Shown in pieces: positions 51,732-60,862 of a stretch of 64,000 nt of DNA (its first letter is position 1; each line of letters opens with the position of its first letter). The stretch lies in contig NZ_JAFCLG010000007.1 of the NCBI RefSeq assembly GCF_018129685.1, positions 62,001 to 126,000 of the forward strand. Direction: 5' to 3'. The DNA is from Bradyrhizobium manausense. Its GTDB lineage: Bacteria; Pseudomonadota; Alphaproteobacteria; Rhizobiales; Xanthobacteraceae. Under the pieces are notes generated by a model. It ran no database searches. It saw only the letters and a list, made by a program, of their open reading frames with translations, and was not told where the DNA came from. A program made the translations under genes and the position numbers.

Positions 51732-52685
51732 CTAGTCGAACAGGCTCGACACCGACTCTTCCGCCGCGGTGCGCGCGATCGCATCCGAGATCAGGCTGGC
51801 GATCGGCAACGTGCGGATGTTTGGCGCCTTGGTCACCGCTTCCGTCGGCAGGATCGAATCGGTGATGACGAGTTCCTTCAGTCTCGAGCCGGCGATGCGG
51901 GCCGCCGCGCCGCCGGAGAGGACGCCGTGGGTGATGTAGGCGTAGACCTCCTTGGCGCCCTTGGCGATCAGCGCGTCAGCCGCGTTCACCAGCGTGCCGC
52001 CGGAATCGACGATGTCGTCGACCAGGATGCAGCTGTAGCCGGAGACGTCGCCGATCACGTTCATGACTTCGGATTCGCCCGGACGCTCGCGACGCTTGTC
52101 GACGATCGCGAGCGGGGTGTTGATGCGCTTGGCAAGGCCGCGGGCGCGGGCCACGCCGCCGACGTCAGGCGAGACCACCATCACCTTGCCGAGGTCGAAA
52201 CGTTCGCGGATGTCGCGCACCATCACGGGGGCAGCGAACAAATTGTCGGTCGGGATGTCGAAGAAGCCCTGGATCTGGGTCGCATGCAGGTCGAGCGTCA
52301 TGACGCGGTCGACGCCGGCATGGGTGATCAGATTGGCGACGAGCTTGGCCGAGATCGGCGTGCGCGAGCCGGACTTGCGATCCTGGCGGGCGTAGCCGAA
52401 ATAGGGCACCACCGCGGTGATGCGACGCGCCGAAGAGCGGCGCAGCGCGTCGGTGATGATCAGCAATTCCATCAGATGGTCGTTTGCCGGGAACGAGGTG
52501 GACTGGATGATGAAGGCATCCGAGCCGCGAACGTTCTCCTGGATCTCGACGAAGATCTCCATGTCGGCGAAACGCCGCACCACCGCCTTGGTCAGCGGCA
52601 GGTCCAATCCCTGCGCGATCGCTTGTGCGAGCGCGGGATTGGAGTTGCCGGCGACAAGCTTGATGGAGCCGTTCTTGGCCAACAT
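51732..52685 (-). CDS. prs: Ribose-phosphate pyrophosphokinase
   Basis: Makes PRPP for nucleotide, His and Trp synthesis. 317 residues. It has the ATP region FGYARQDRK, flexible-loop SGSRTPISAKLV, and the PRPP-binding VDDIVDSGGTLVNAA. Start at 52685 (MLAKNGSIKLVAGNSNP), giving the standard length; an earlier ATG would add 15 residues. Monocistronic on the minus strand. Confidence 0.97.
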   Translation of the reverse strand: MLAKNGSIKLVAGNSNPALAQAIAQGLDLPLTKAVVRRFADMEIFVEIQENVRGSDAFIIQSTSFPANDHLMELLIITDALRRSSARRITAVVPYFGYARQDRKSGSRTPISAKLVANLITHAGVDRVMTLDLHATQIQGFFDIPTDNLFAAPVMVRDIRERFDLGKVMVVSPDVGGVARARGLAKRINTPLAIVDKRRERPGESEVMNVIGDVSGYSCILVDDIVDSGGTLVNAADALIAKGAKEVYAYITHGVLSGGAAARIAGSRLKELVITDSILPTEAVTKAPNIRTLPIASLISDAIARTAAEESVSSLFD

Positions 52686-52878
52686 GGACGCTTCCTCCCG
52701 CGCTTTGCTGGATACGACGTTCAACATCACAGATACCCACTGGCAGCACGGTTACGACGGGCGAGGAAATATCAGGCCGGGGGCCGCGATGGCAACCCGG
52801 GATGCTACGTTTTCCCTCTGAAAATCCTGAGTCGGACCAACGGTTTGCCCGAGAATTGGGCCCGTGGTTTAGCGGTGG

Positions 52879-53481
52879 TTATTGCTGGGCATAGCCGAGC
52901 GCCGTGGCCGGCGGCTCAGCGGCATGTGTTTCAGGCGCCACGCTCGCTACCGCGGGTCCGCGCAGCCCTGGGACCGAGCCCGGCGCATCTGGCGTTCCGT
53001 TGATCATATTGGAAAGCCCGCTGAATCCGGCCTGGGCGATCTTCCGCAGCACGAGGTCATCGGCGGCTTGCCAGGGATCGCGACCGCCCCTGGTTGCGGT
53101 CGGTTCCTCGCCGGACAGGCGCAGCGCCCGCTGCTGGTTGGCGTCGTAGACGTCCCAGACCCAGGCGATTACGGTCTTGCCCCGCACCACCTGGGCGGAG
53201 AGGTAGCTGCGCACGCGGTAGGCCGCCGACCCCTCGCGGGAGACGATCGAGAGGCTGCGCAGCTTGGATTCGCTGTCGAGCACGCCGACCATGCGGTCGA
53301 ACACCTGCGGCGGCGGTCCGTCGATCGATTCGAAAGCAACCGTCGCCCCGGAGCCGGCGCTCGGCGTGGCCATCGCGTAGGAGTTGGCGGCATTGCCGCC
53401 GCTTCCGGCGCAGCCGGCCAGCACGGTCGCTGCGGCCAGCAGCATGGCCGCCAGCACGCGCGAACCTGCGCGGCGCAACAT
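52879..53481 (-). CDS. Hypothetical lipoprotein
   Basis: 200 residues with a signal peptide and lipobox LAGC (Cys at 24, ATVLAGCAGSG). The mature protein is about 175 residues with a central beta-rich region (AAYRVRSYLSAQVVRGKTVI) and a Pro/Ala C-terminus. It should be processed by Lgt and LspA, both encoded in this window. The function is unknown; similar proteins occur in Bradyrhizobium. Start at 53481 with GAGGGA before it. Confidence 0.82.
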   Translation of the reverse strand: MLRRAGSRVLAAMLLAAATVLAGCAGSGGNAANSYAMATPSAGSGATVAFESIDGPPPQVFDRMVGVLDSESKLRSLSIVSREGSAAYRVRSYLSAQVVRGKTVIAWVWDVYDANQQRALRLSGEEPTATRGGRDPWQAADDLVLRKIAQAGFSGLSNMINGTPDAPGSVPGLRGPAVASVAPETHAAEPPATALGYAQQ

Positions 53482-53558
53482 GGATGACGCTTCCCTCATT
53501 GAGGGCAGCGATATCGTTAAAATCGATTAACGTCTAGGGCGGAGGCGCCACAGCGCAC

Positions 53559-53600
53559 CGTCATTCCGGGTTCTGGCTTCGCGAATCCCGGAACGATGAT
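53559..53600. repeat. Palindromic intergenic repeat (GTCATTCCGGG family, single copy)
   Basis: GTCATTCCGGGTTCTGG and an inverted CCCGGAACGATGA downstream of pgeF. A short member of the family seen elsewhere in the window. Confidence 0.55.
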
Positions 53601-53620
53601 CGTCAATGTTGCCTGTGTGT

Positions 53621-54388
53621 TCACCCTTCCAGCGCGATCGCGTGAACGTGCCGGCCGTAATCCGGCTCCTTGCGATGCACCGAGCGGCGATAGCTGAAGA
53701 AGCGCTCGTCGGCGTAAGTGTCGAGACCGAGGTCGTCGATCATCAATATGCCGGCAGCTTCCAGACGCTTGCGGATGAAGCCGGCGAGATCGAACATCGC
53801 GTGGCCCTCGCGCACCGAAGGGATGAAGAACACGGCGTTGTCTGCATCGGCTTCGATGAAGCGCGCAACGAACTCGTTGCCGACCTCGTAGCTCTCTTGC
53901 CGGATCAGGGGGCCGATCGCGGCGATGATGCCGCTCCGTGTTGCGCCGAGCTTTTCCATCGCCGCAATCGTGGACTCCAGCACGCCGGTCAGCGCGCCCT
54001 TCCAGCCGGCATGGGCGCCGCCGATGACCCGCGCGTTGGGATCGACGAACAGCACCGGCCCGCAATCTGCGGTGGAGACGCCGAGCGCGATGCCGGGCAT
54101 TTTGGTCACCATCGCGTCGCCCTTCGGCCGCGGTCCGCTCGGCCAGGGCGTCGCGGCGACGAGGACGTCGGGCGAGTGGATCTGATGCAGGCTGAGGAAG
54201 CGGTCGGCTGCGACGCCGACATGTTCGGCCATGCGGCGGCGGTTCTCGGCAACAAGGGCCTGATCGTCGTTGGAGCCGAGCCCGCCATTGAGCGCAGAAT
54301 AGATGCCGCTGGAGACGCCGCCTTCACGCGTGAAGAAGCAATGGCGCAGGCCAGGCACGGCCGACAGCAGCGACGAGGTGAGGGTCAT
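53621..54388 (-). CDS. pgeF: Peptidoglycan editing factor PgeF (multicopper polyphenol-oxidase family)
   Basis: 255 residues. The conserved metal or active-site residues are present: LHQIHSPDV (His), VSTADCGPVLF (Cys) and GGAHAGWKGAL (His). The E. coli homologue removes incorrect amino acids from peptidoglycan precursors. The start overlaps the midA stop by four bases. Part of the lgt-midA-pgeF run. Confidence 0.92.
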   Translation of the reverse strand: MTLTSSLLSAVPGLRHCFFTREGGVSSGIYSALNGGLGSNDDQALVAENRRRMAEHVGVAADRFLSLHQIHSPDVLVAATPWPSGPRPKGDAMVTKMPGIALGVSTADCGPVLFVDPNARVIGGAHAGWKGALTGVLESTIAAMEKLGATRSGIIAAIGPLIRQESYEVGNEFVARFIEADADNAVFFIPSVREGHAMFDLAGFIRKRLEAAGILMIDDLGLDTYADERFFSYRRSVHRKEPDYGRHVHAIALEG

Positions 54389-55503
54389 AAATTGCCTCCG
54401 GCCTTTTCGAGATCGCTGAGACCCGCAAGGCCCGTCAGCCGCGGCTCGGAGATGCCGAGCACCTTGAACATTGACCCCATGCCGCTGCGTCCGGTGTCGG
54501 TCAGCCGTTTCAGCGCAACGGAAATGTCAGTGGCCACTTCCGGCGTCGCCTTCTGCATCAGCGCAGCCGCGCGGGTGTCGATGCCGACGCGCTTGAGGAA
54601 GTCACCTTGCGTGACCGGTCCGTGCACACGGGCGCCGACGTCCTCGGCCGCGCGCGCGAGCGCCTGGAAGTCGACATGAGCGGTGACGTCGGCCTGGCCC
54701 GGCGCCTTCAGGGGATCGGTGAAGGTATGGCGTGCGATGGCCTGGAAGGTGTCGCCGGCATCGCTGCGCAAATGGCCGTAGTCGATGATCAGCGCCGCGC
54801 CGTCCTGGTCGCGCACGCGGGTGGCGAGCTTCATGATCTCCGTATCGGGCCGCCACTCGAACACCGCGCCGACAGGTGCGGCGCGCACCAGGGATGGCAG
54901 CAGCACGTCGAAGCGCGGCGTCGGGTCGGCTGCCGCGCCGAACTGGAGCTTGCCATTGACGTCGACGTCGATCACACGCTCGTGCCAGCCGTCTTCGCGC
55001 TTCACCATCTGGTGAATCGGCAGCACATCGAAATATTCATTGGCGAGAATGATGCTGGGACCATCGGGCACGTCGTCGATGCTGTCGTGCCATGCGATGT
55101 TGCGCACGCCCGACAATGTCGCACCCTGCCGCTCGCGCAGCACCGGATTGACCTCGACCAGATGAACGCTGAGCCCCTGATAGAGCGGCGGCAGCACGCG
55201 AAGCGCGCGCAGTGCGTCCGCCATCATGGTGCCACGGCCGGGACCGATCTCGATCAGCCGCAGCGATTGCGGCGAGCCCATCTGCTTCCAGACCGAGGCG
55301 GTCCACAATCCCAGGAGCTCGCCGAACATCTGGCTGACTTCGGGCGCGGTGGTGAAATCGCCCTCACGGCCGAGCGGATCGCGCGAGACGTAATAGCCGT
55401 AGCGCGGATGCATCAGGCACATCTCCATGTATCGCCAGACCGGCATGGGGCCTGAGGATTTGATCAGCGCCTTGATCTCGTTGAGCAGTGGCTGTTCGGT
55501 CAC
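54385..55503 (-). CDS. SAM-dependent methyltransferase, MidA/NDUFAF7 family
   Basis: 372 residues. SAM site LIEIGPGRGTMMADALRAL, with the family start (PMPVWRYMEMCLMHPRYGYY) and core motif IILANEYFDVLPIHQMV. The mitochondrial homologue methylates an Arg of a complex I subunit; the bacterial target is likely the same NuoD-type subunit, by inference. Between lgt and pgeF, and coupled to the latter. Confidence 0.9.
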   Translation of the reverse strand: MTEQPLLNEIKALIKSSGPMPVWRYMEMCLMHPRYGYYVSRDPLGREGDFTTAPEVSQMFGELLGLWTASVWKQMGSPQSLRLIEIGPGRGTMMADALRALRVLPPLYQGLSVHLVEVNPVLRERQGATLSGVRNIAWHDSIDDVPDGPSIILANEYFDVLPIHQMVKREDGWHERVIDVDVNGKLQFGAAADPTPRFDVLLPSLVRAAPVGAVFEWRPDTEIMKLATRVRDQDGAALIIDYGHLRSDAGDTFQAIARHTFTDPLKAPGQADVTAHVDFQALARAAEDVGARVHGPVTQGDFLKRVGIDTRAAALMQKATPEVATDISVALKRLTDTGRSGMGSMFKVLGISEPRLTGLAGLSDLEKAGGNL

Positions 55504-55524
55504 GAGCTGTTGTCTCGAAATGAA

Positions 55525-56370
55525 TTAACGGATGGCGGTGGCGGGCTTGGGCGCACCGCGCCTGACAGCCCATACAATAAGTATAGCGCCGACGATAAGC
55601 ATCGGGATCGACAGCAGCATGCCCATGGTTAATCCGCCCCAGAGGAAGCCGAGCTGCACGTCCGGCTCCCGAAAATGCTCGCCGGCGATGCGGGTCAGGC
55701 CGTAGATCAGGATGAAGGCACCGAGGACCATGCCGGGGCGCTTCAGCGCGCCGAGGCGGATCATGATCGCGAGCACGGCGAACAGCAGGATGCCCTCCAT
55801 GCCGGCCTCGTAGAGCTGGCTCGGATGGCGCGGCAGATGCGAGGGATCGCTGGGAAAGATCATGGCCCAGGGCAGGCTCGCATCGGTGGCGCGGCCCCAC
55901 AATTCGCCGTTGATGAAATTGGCGATGCGCCCGAGCAGCAGCCCGATCGGGGCGACCGCGGTGGTGATGTCGCCGAGCGAGAGGATCGAGATGCGGTTAC
56001 GATGAGCAAACCACATCACCGCGACGACGCAGCCGAGGAAGCCGCCATGGAACGACATGCCGCCTTCCCACAGCCGGAAGATCGCGACGGGGTGATCGAT
56101 GAAGAACGGCAGATTGTAGAACAGCACATAGCCGGTGCGGCCGCCCAGGATGATGCCGAGCGTGACCCAGAGGATGAAGTCGTCGATTTGCACCAGCGAC
56201 ATCGGCGCAGGTCCGCCCCACAGCCGCTCGGTCTTGAGCAGCGAGCGCGCATAGAGCCAGCCGATGACGATGCCGCCGATATAGGCCAGAGCGTACCAGC
56301 GGATCGCGAACGGCCCGATCGCCACCGCGATCGGGTTGAAGGACGGGAAGTCGATGAGCAGTAAGGGCAT
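55525..56370 (-). CDS. lgt: Phosphatidylglycerol--prolipoprotein diacylglyceryl transferase
   Basis: Inner-membrane enzyme that adds diacylglyceryl to the lipobox Cys. 281 residues with seven predicted helices and the Lgt signature GRIANFINGELWGR. The start at 56370 (MPLLLIDFPS) overlaps nothing and leaves two bases to the dienelactone hydrolase stop. It acts before LspA (8.4 kb). Confidence 0.96.
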   Translation of the reverse strand: MPLLLIDFPSFNPIAVAIGPFAIRWYALAYIGGIVIGWLYARSLLKTERLWGGPAPMSLVQIDDFILWVTLGIILGGRTGYVLFYNLPFFIDHPVAIFRLWEGGMSFHGGFLGCVVAVMWFAHRNRISILSLGDITTAVAPIGLLLGRIANFINGELWGRATDASLPWAMIFPSDPSHLPRHPSQLYEAGMEGILLFAVLAIMIRLGALKRPGMVLGAFILIYGLTRIAGEHFREPDVQLGFLWGGLTMGMLLSIPMLIVGAILIVWAVRRGAPKPATAIR

Positions 56371-56372
56371 CG

Positions 56373-57110
56373 CTATTGCTGGACGAGATTGCGGCGGTAG
56401 AGCGCCAGCAGGCGCTCCCAATGCCGCTCGGCGGCGTCGCGGTCATAGACCGGGCGCTTGGGAAAGGCGAAGCCATGATGGGTGCCGGGATAGATCTCGA
56501 CCTCGGCTTTTGCGCCGCTCATGCCCTGCTTCACCTTCTCGATGATCTCGGTTGGCGCATAGATGTCGGTCTCGGCGCAGGCGAAATAGAGCTCGGCCTT
56601 GGTCTTGCTGGCTGCGAGATGCGGGCTGTCGTCCTGATCGGTCGCAAGCTGCGTGCCGTAGACCGAGGCGGCGGCCTTGACGCGATCGGGGAAATGCGTG
56701 GCGGCGTTGACGGCGTAGCGGCCGCTCATGCAGTAGCCGACGGTGCCGACGATTTTGGTGTTCGCAGCCTCCTGACCCTCGGCGTAGGTGAGCAGCGCGC
56801 GTGTGTCGTCCATGATCATGGGAATGTCGAGCGAGGCCATGAGCTGGAACATCCGCTTGCGCTCCGGTGCGTTCGGATCGGCCGGCAGTGCGCCGAGCTC
56901 CATCACGCCGGAGCGGTAATAGAGGTTCGGCAGCATCACGTAATAGCCCGAGGTCGCGAGCCGGCGCGCCATGTCGCGCAGCTCCTCGCGGATCGCCGGC
57001 GCGTCCATGTAGAACAGGATGACCGGGAACGGTCCGCCGCGCTCGGGATGGACAATGAAGGTCGCGGTATGGCCGTCCCTGGTGGGAATTGCGATCTGCT
57101 GCTCGATCAT
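56373..57110 (-). CDS. Dienelactone hydrolase family protein
   Basis: 245-residue alpha/beta hydrolase. The catalytic Cys is in VGYCMSGRYA (GxCxG), Asp in ACAETDIYAP, and His in YPGTHHGFAFP; the Cys-Asp-His triad is the family type. The substrate is unclear; neighbours are not a catabolic pathway. It lies directly upstream of lgt and may share its transcript. Confidence 0.92.
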   Translation of the reverse strand: MIEQQIAIPTRDGHTATFIVHPERGGPFPVILFYMDAPAIREELRDMARRLATSGYYVMLPNLYYRSGVMELGALPADPNAPERKRMFQLMASLDIPMIMDDTRALLTYAEGQEAANTKIVGTVGYCMSGRYAVNAATHFPDRVKAAASVYGTQLATDQDDSPHLAASKTKAELYFACAETDIYAPTEIIEKVKQGMSGAKAEVEIYPGTHHGFAFPKRPVYDRDAAERHWERLLALYRRNLVQQ

Positions 57111-57270
57111 CTCTTGCGTTCCGCCTTGTGATTCCCGTTATGCAGGGACGTTGAACACGATTGCAAGGAAACCGGGGCATGACAAGGATACCGCCGATCG
57201 GCCCTTGAACCTGTCACCGTGGATTGCCATTGTCTTTTCGCGCACTCGCGCAAAGTTCATCGGGGCCGCC

Positions 57271-57317
57271 AAGAGAGCCCTTAAGAGAGCTCTCAAGAGA
57301 CCGATCAGGAGACCGAC
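57271..57317 (+). repeat. Tandem 12-bp purine-rich repeats in the ubiK leader
   Basis: Four imperfect units beginning at 57271, 57283, 57295 and 57307 (cores AAGAGAGC, AAGAGAGC, AAGAGACC, AGGAGACC). The last carries the ribosome-binding site just before the ATG at 57318. Each unit is partly SD-like. Confidence 0.65.
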
Positions 57318-57569
57318 ATGACCCAGACCACCAACCGGTTTTTCGACGAGATCGGCCGCATGATGAACGACGCTGCGGGCGCCGCCCAGGGCGTCAAGCG
57401 TGAGTTCGACACCGTGATGCGCAACCAGGCCGAGAAGTTCCTGCGCGACATGGACCTGGTCAAGCGCGAGGAGTTCGAGGCGGTCAAGGACATGGCCGGT
57501 CTGGCGCGCGAGGAGAACGAGGCCCTGAAGGCGCGCATCGCCGCTCTGGAGGCCAAACTCGGCGGGTAG
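57318..57569 (+). CDS. ubiK: Ubiquinone biosynthesis accessory factor UbiK-like
   Basis: 83-residue coiled-coil protein of the DUF526/BMFP family: a helical N-terminus (FFDEIGRMMNDAAGA) and a C-terminal trimeric coiled coil (EENEALKARIAALEAKLGG). In E. coli UbiK supports the ubiquinone-biosynthetic complex under aerobic growth; the family also has a membrane-lipid-binding role in Brucella. Preceded by SD-like tandem repeats. Confidence 0.85.
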   Translation: MTQTTNRFFDEIGRMMNDAAGAAQGVKREFDTVMRNQAEKFLRDMDLVKREEFEAVKDMAGLAREENEALKARIAALEAKLGG

Positions 57570-57580
57570 GGGCGCCTTTC

Positions 57581-57632
57581 TTACCCTCCCCTGGAGGGGT
57601 CCGGGCGAGCTACGCTCGGGGAGGGTAGGAAC
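57581..57632. repeat. Palindromic hairpin between ubiK and rplY
   Basis: ACCCTCCCCTGGAGGGG followed by CGAGCTACGCTCGGGGAGGG, a GC-rich inverted repeat. It is possibly a terminator for ubiK without a T-tract. The rest of the gap to 57783 shows an rplY leader with no gene. Confidence 0.55.
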
Positions 57633-57783
57633 CCAGGGCCCGCCCATTCTCCTTGTCATTTCCGCCTCTTCCGGCTAAAAGCCCGCCACGTCCGCGGCCC
57701 CCGCACCCCTGGAGGCTTGCTGCGGCGTACACCATGGGCCGCCTTGCGGCCCATTAACTTTTGCAAAAACAAGGACTTAGACT

Positions 57784-58527
57784 ATGGCGACGACCGTCAA
57801 GGAATTGAAGGCGACCGCACGTCCGAAGAGCGGCAAGGGGGCCGCCCGGGCTGAGCGTCGCGCCGGCAGAGTGCCCGGAGTGATCTATGGTGACAACCAG
57901 CCCCCGCTCCCGATCTCGGTTGACGATCGTGACCTGCGCCAGCGCATCCTTGCGGGCCGGTTCCTGACCACGTTGGTGGACGTCGAACTCGACGGCAAGA
58001 AGCATCGCGTGATTCCGCGCGACTACCACCTCGATCCGGTCAAGGACTTCCCGATTCACGTCGACTTCATGCGTCTTGGCGAAGGCGCCACCATCCGCAT
58101 CAGCGTTCCGCTGCATGTCGTGAAGGCGGAAGGTTCGCCTGGCGTGAAGCGCGGCGGCGCCGTCAACATCGTCGCCCACGCGATCGAGCTCGAGTGCGGC
58201 GTCGAGAACATCCCGCAATACATCGAGGCCGATGTCGGCTCGCTCGAGATCGGCCACTCCCTTCATCTCGCCGACATCAAGCTGCCGGCCGGCGTCAGGG
58301 CACTGACTGCCGAGGACGCGACCCTCGTCACCATCGTGCCGCCGTCCGGCTACGCCGAAGAGCAGAAGGCCGCGGCTGCGGCTGCTGCTGGTGGCGCGGC
58401 TCCGGCGGCTGGTGCGGCTGCTCCGGCGGCTGGCGCTGCGGCTCCGGCTGCGGGTGCTGCTGCTCCGGCGGCGGCGGCCAAGGCTCCGGCTGCCAAGGCT
58501 CCCGCCGGCGGCGACAAGAAGAAGTAA
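57784..58527 (+). CDS. rplY: 50S ribosomal protein L25 / general stress protein Ctc
   Basis: Binds 5S rRNA. 247 residues. The L25 domain (about 1-95) and the Ctc-type beta domain (about 100-190) are normal. The C-terminus (about 198-240) is a low-complexity tract of AAAPAAGA repeats ending in KAPAGGDKKK, typical of alphaproteobacterial L25 but longer than in E. coli, which has only the first domain. First gene of rplY-pth-ychF. Confidence 0.95.
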   Translation: MATTVKELKATARPKSGKGAARAERRAGRVPGVIYGDNQPPLPISVDDRDLRQRILAGRFLTTLVDVELDGKKHRVIPRDYHLDPVKDFPIHVDFMRLGEGATIRISVPLHVVKAEGSPGVKRGGAVNIVAHAIELECGVENIPQYIEADVGSLEIGHSLHLADIKLPAGVRALTAEDATLVTIVPPSGYAEEQKAAAAAAAGGAAPAAGAAAPAAGAAAPAAGAAAPAAAAKAPAAKAPAGGDKKK

Positions 58528-58582
58528 TCTCTCATAGCTGGCGCGCGGTCTTTGACCGCGTACCAGCGAGGGGCGCCGCGTC

Positions 58583-59188
58583 ATGCGACTCTTTGTTGGG
58601 CTCGGCAATCCCGGCGCGAAATACGCACGCAACCGGCACAATATCGGCTTCATGGCCGTCGACGAGATTGCGCGGCGTCATGGTTTCGCACCATGGCGCC
58701 GTCGCTTTCAGGGCGAGACGTCGGAAGGCACGCTTGGACCTGAGCGCGTGATCCTGCTCAAGCCCACGACCTACATGAACGACTCTGGTCGCTCGGTGCA
58801 GGAAGCGGCGAGCTTCTTCAAGATCGCGCCTGGCGACACCACCGTGTTTCACGACGAGCTCGAGCTGCCGCCGGGCAAGGTGCGGGTGAAGATCGGCGGC
58901 GGCATTGCCGGGCACAACGGTCTGCGCTCGATCTCGGCCCATATCGGCAACGAGTACCGCCGTGTCAGGCTCGGCATCGGTCATCCCGGGGTCAAGGAAC
59001 TGGTGCACGGCCATGTGCTGTCGGACTTCGCCAAGGCCGACAATGACTGGGTGACGACGCTCTGCGAGGCCGTGGCCGAGCACGCGGCACTGGTCGCCAC
59101 GGGGACCGACGCGACCTTCGCCAACAGGGTGCATCTGGCGATGCAGGCGAAGGGATTTTTGACCAAGGACGAGAACGGCAAGGAATAA
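58583..59188 (+). CDS. pth: Peptidyl-tRNA hydrolase
   Basis: Recycles peptidyl-tRNA released from ribosomes. 201 residues. Catalytic residues are in KYARNRHNIGFMAVD (Asn, His) and FHDELELPPGKVRVK (Asp); the GGIAGHNGLRS motif is present. Start at 58583 (MRLFVGLGNPGAKY). Between rplY and ychF, the usual order. Confidence 0.97.
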   Translation: MRLFVGLGNPGAKYARNRHNIGFMAVDEIARRHGFAPWRRRFQGETSEGTLGPERVILLKPTTYMNDSGRSVQEAASFFKIAPGDTTVFHDELELPPGKVRVKIGGGIAGHNGLRSISAHIGNEYRRVRLGIGHPGVKELVHGHVLSDFAKADNDWVTTLCEAVAEHAALVATGTDATFANRVHLAMQAKGFLTKDENGKE

Positions 59189-59193
59189 CGCTC

Positions 59194-60291
59194 GTGGGAT
59201 TCAAATGCGGAATCGTCGGACTGCCCAATGTCGGGAAGTCGACCTTGTTCAACGCGCTGACCGAGACGGCCGCCGCACAGGCGGCGAACTATCCGTTCTG
59301 CACCATCGAGCCGAATGTCGGCGAGGTCGCGGTGCCCGATCCCAGGCTCGACAAGCTCGCGGCTATCGCCAAATCGGCGCAGATCATCCCGACCCGGCTG
59401 ACCTTCGTCGACATCGCTGGCCTGGTGCGCGGCGCCTCCAAGGGTGAAGGCCTCGGCAACCAGTTCCTGGCCAATATCCGCGAGGTCGATGCGATTGCGC
59501 ATGTGGTGCGCTGCTTCGAGGACTCCGACATCACGCATGTCGAGGGCAAGATCGCCCCGCTCGCGGACATCGAGACCATCGAGACCGAGCTGATGCTCGC
59601 CGACCTCGACAGCCTCGAGAAGCGTGTCGACAACCTCACCAAGAAGGCCAAGGGCAACGACAAGGACGCCAAGGAGCAACTCGACCTCGTCAACCGCACG
59701 CTGGTGCTTCTGCGCGACGGCAAGCCGGCGCGCCTCGTCGAGCGCAAGGCGGAAGAGGAGCGCGCCTTCGGCATGCTCGGCCTCTTGTCGTCCAAGCCCG
59801 TGCTCTATGTCTGCAATGTCGAGGAAGGCTCGGCCGCCACAGGCAACGCGTTCTCGAAGGCGGTGCAGGACCAGGCCGCCAAGGAAGGCGCCATCGCCGT
59901 CGTCATCTCCGCCAAGATCGAATCCGAGATCGCCACCATCTCGCGCGAGGAGCGCACCGACTTCCTGGAGACACTGGGCCTGGAAGAGGCCGGCCTCGAT
60001 CGCCTGATCCGCGCCGGCTACACGCTGCTGGACCTCATCACCTATTTCACGGTGGGCCCGAAGGAAGCGCGCGCCTGGACCATCCATCGCGGCACCAAGG
60101 CGCCGGCCGCGGCCGGTGTGATCCATACCGATTTCGAAAAGGGTTTTATCCGCGCTGAAACCATCGCCTATGAGGACTACGTCACGTTCAACGGCGAAGC
60201 CGGTGCGCGCGATGCCGGCAAGCTGCGCCTCGAAGGCAAGGAATATGTCGTCGCCGATGGCGACGTGATGCATTTCCGGTTTAATACGTAA
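59194..60291 (+). CDS. ychF: Redox-regulated ATPase YchF
   Basis: Obg-related ATPase that binds the ribosome. 365 residues. P-loop GLPNVGKSTLFNAL; the G4 region departs from NKxD (as in YchF, which prefers ATP); C-terminal TGS domain (KEARAWTIHRGTKAPAAAG). GTG start five bases after pth. The length is normal. Confidence 0.95.
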   Translation: MGFKCGIVGLPNVGKSTLFNALTETAAAQAANYPFCTIEPNVGEVAVPDPRLDKLAAIAKSAQIIPTRLTFVDIAGLVRGASKGEGLGNQFLANIREVDAIAHVVRCFEDSDITHVEGKIAPLADIETIETELMLADLDSLEKRVDNLTKKAKGNDKDAKEQLDLVNRTLVLLRDGKPARLVERKAEEERAFGMLGLLSSKPVLYVCNVEEGSAATGNAFSKAVQDQAAKEGAIAVVISAKIESEIATISREERTDFLETLGLEEAGLDRLIRAGYTLLDLITYFTVGPKEARAWTIHRGTKAPAAAGVIHTDFEKGFIRAETIAYEDYVTFNGEAGARDAGKLRLEGKEYVVADGDVMHFRFNT

Positions 60292-60299
60292 GCACGGAT

Positions 60300-60404
60300 T
60301 GTCATTCCGGGGCGCGCGAAGCGCGAACCCGGAATACATTCATCCACTTGCTCTGAGGCACAATGGAGTCCGGGCTCGCCTCTTCAAGGCGCCCCGGAAT
60401 GACG
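60300..60404. repeat. Palindromic intergenic repeat, GTCATTCCGG family
   Basis: GTCATTCCGGGGCGCGCGAAG and inverted CGCCCCGGAATGACGG, between the convergent ychF and DUF4282 genes. Confidence 0.7.
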
Positions 60405-60406
60405 GT

Positions 60407-60703
60407 CTACCTTATCCCGCCGCCCTGATCCCTGATCGCGCCGAGATGCTCGTTGATGCGGAATACGATCAGAATCAATTCCGCGGCGATGCGTGAGAAC
60501 ACCACGCCGACGACGACCCCCGCGATCGATTCCAGCACGACCAGGAAACCGCCAAACGGGCTGATCGCCATCGCGGTGAGGCCGGCGAAGATCCCGGAGA
60601 GTCCGAACAGGCAGATCACGCCGATCACCAGCCAGTAGAAGGTCTTGATGATCGTCGGCGTGATGAAGCGGTCCCATTGAAACAGGTCGCTGAATGAAAA
60701 CAT
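60407..60703 (-). CDS. DUF4282 membrane protein
   Basis: 98 residues with two membrane helices (FYWLVIGVICLFGLSGIFAG and SPFGGFLVVLESIAGVVVGV) and the family motif FQWDRFITPTIIK at the N-terminus and RINEHLG near the C-terminus. The function is unknown. Confidence 0.88.
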   Translation of the reverse strand: MFSFSDLFQWDRFITPTIIKTFYWLVIGVICLFGLSGIFAGLTAMAISPFGGFLVVLESIAGVVVGVVFSRIAAELILIVFRINEHLGAIRDQGGGIR

Positions 60704-60862
60704 CTCTCTCCCCCGGGCAAATGGCGCCCCCGGCCTGCGTCAATCCGACAATGAGACAGGGCCGGCCCGACTCGCCGAATGTAGCATGAGCCATGCGGAC
60801 CGGCGGGTTGAGATTGCCGCAAAGTGCGGCCACAATCTGTCCTCCCGCAAAGCTTTTCCACG

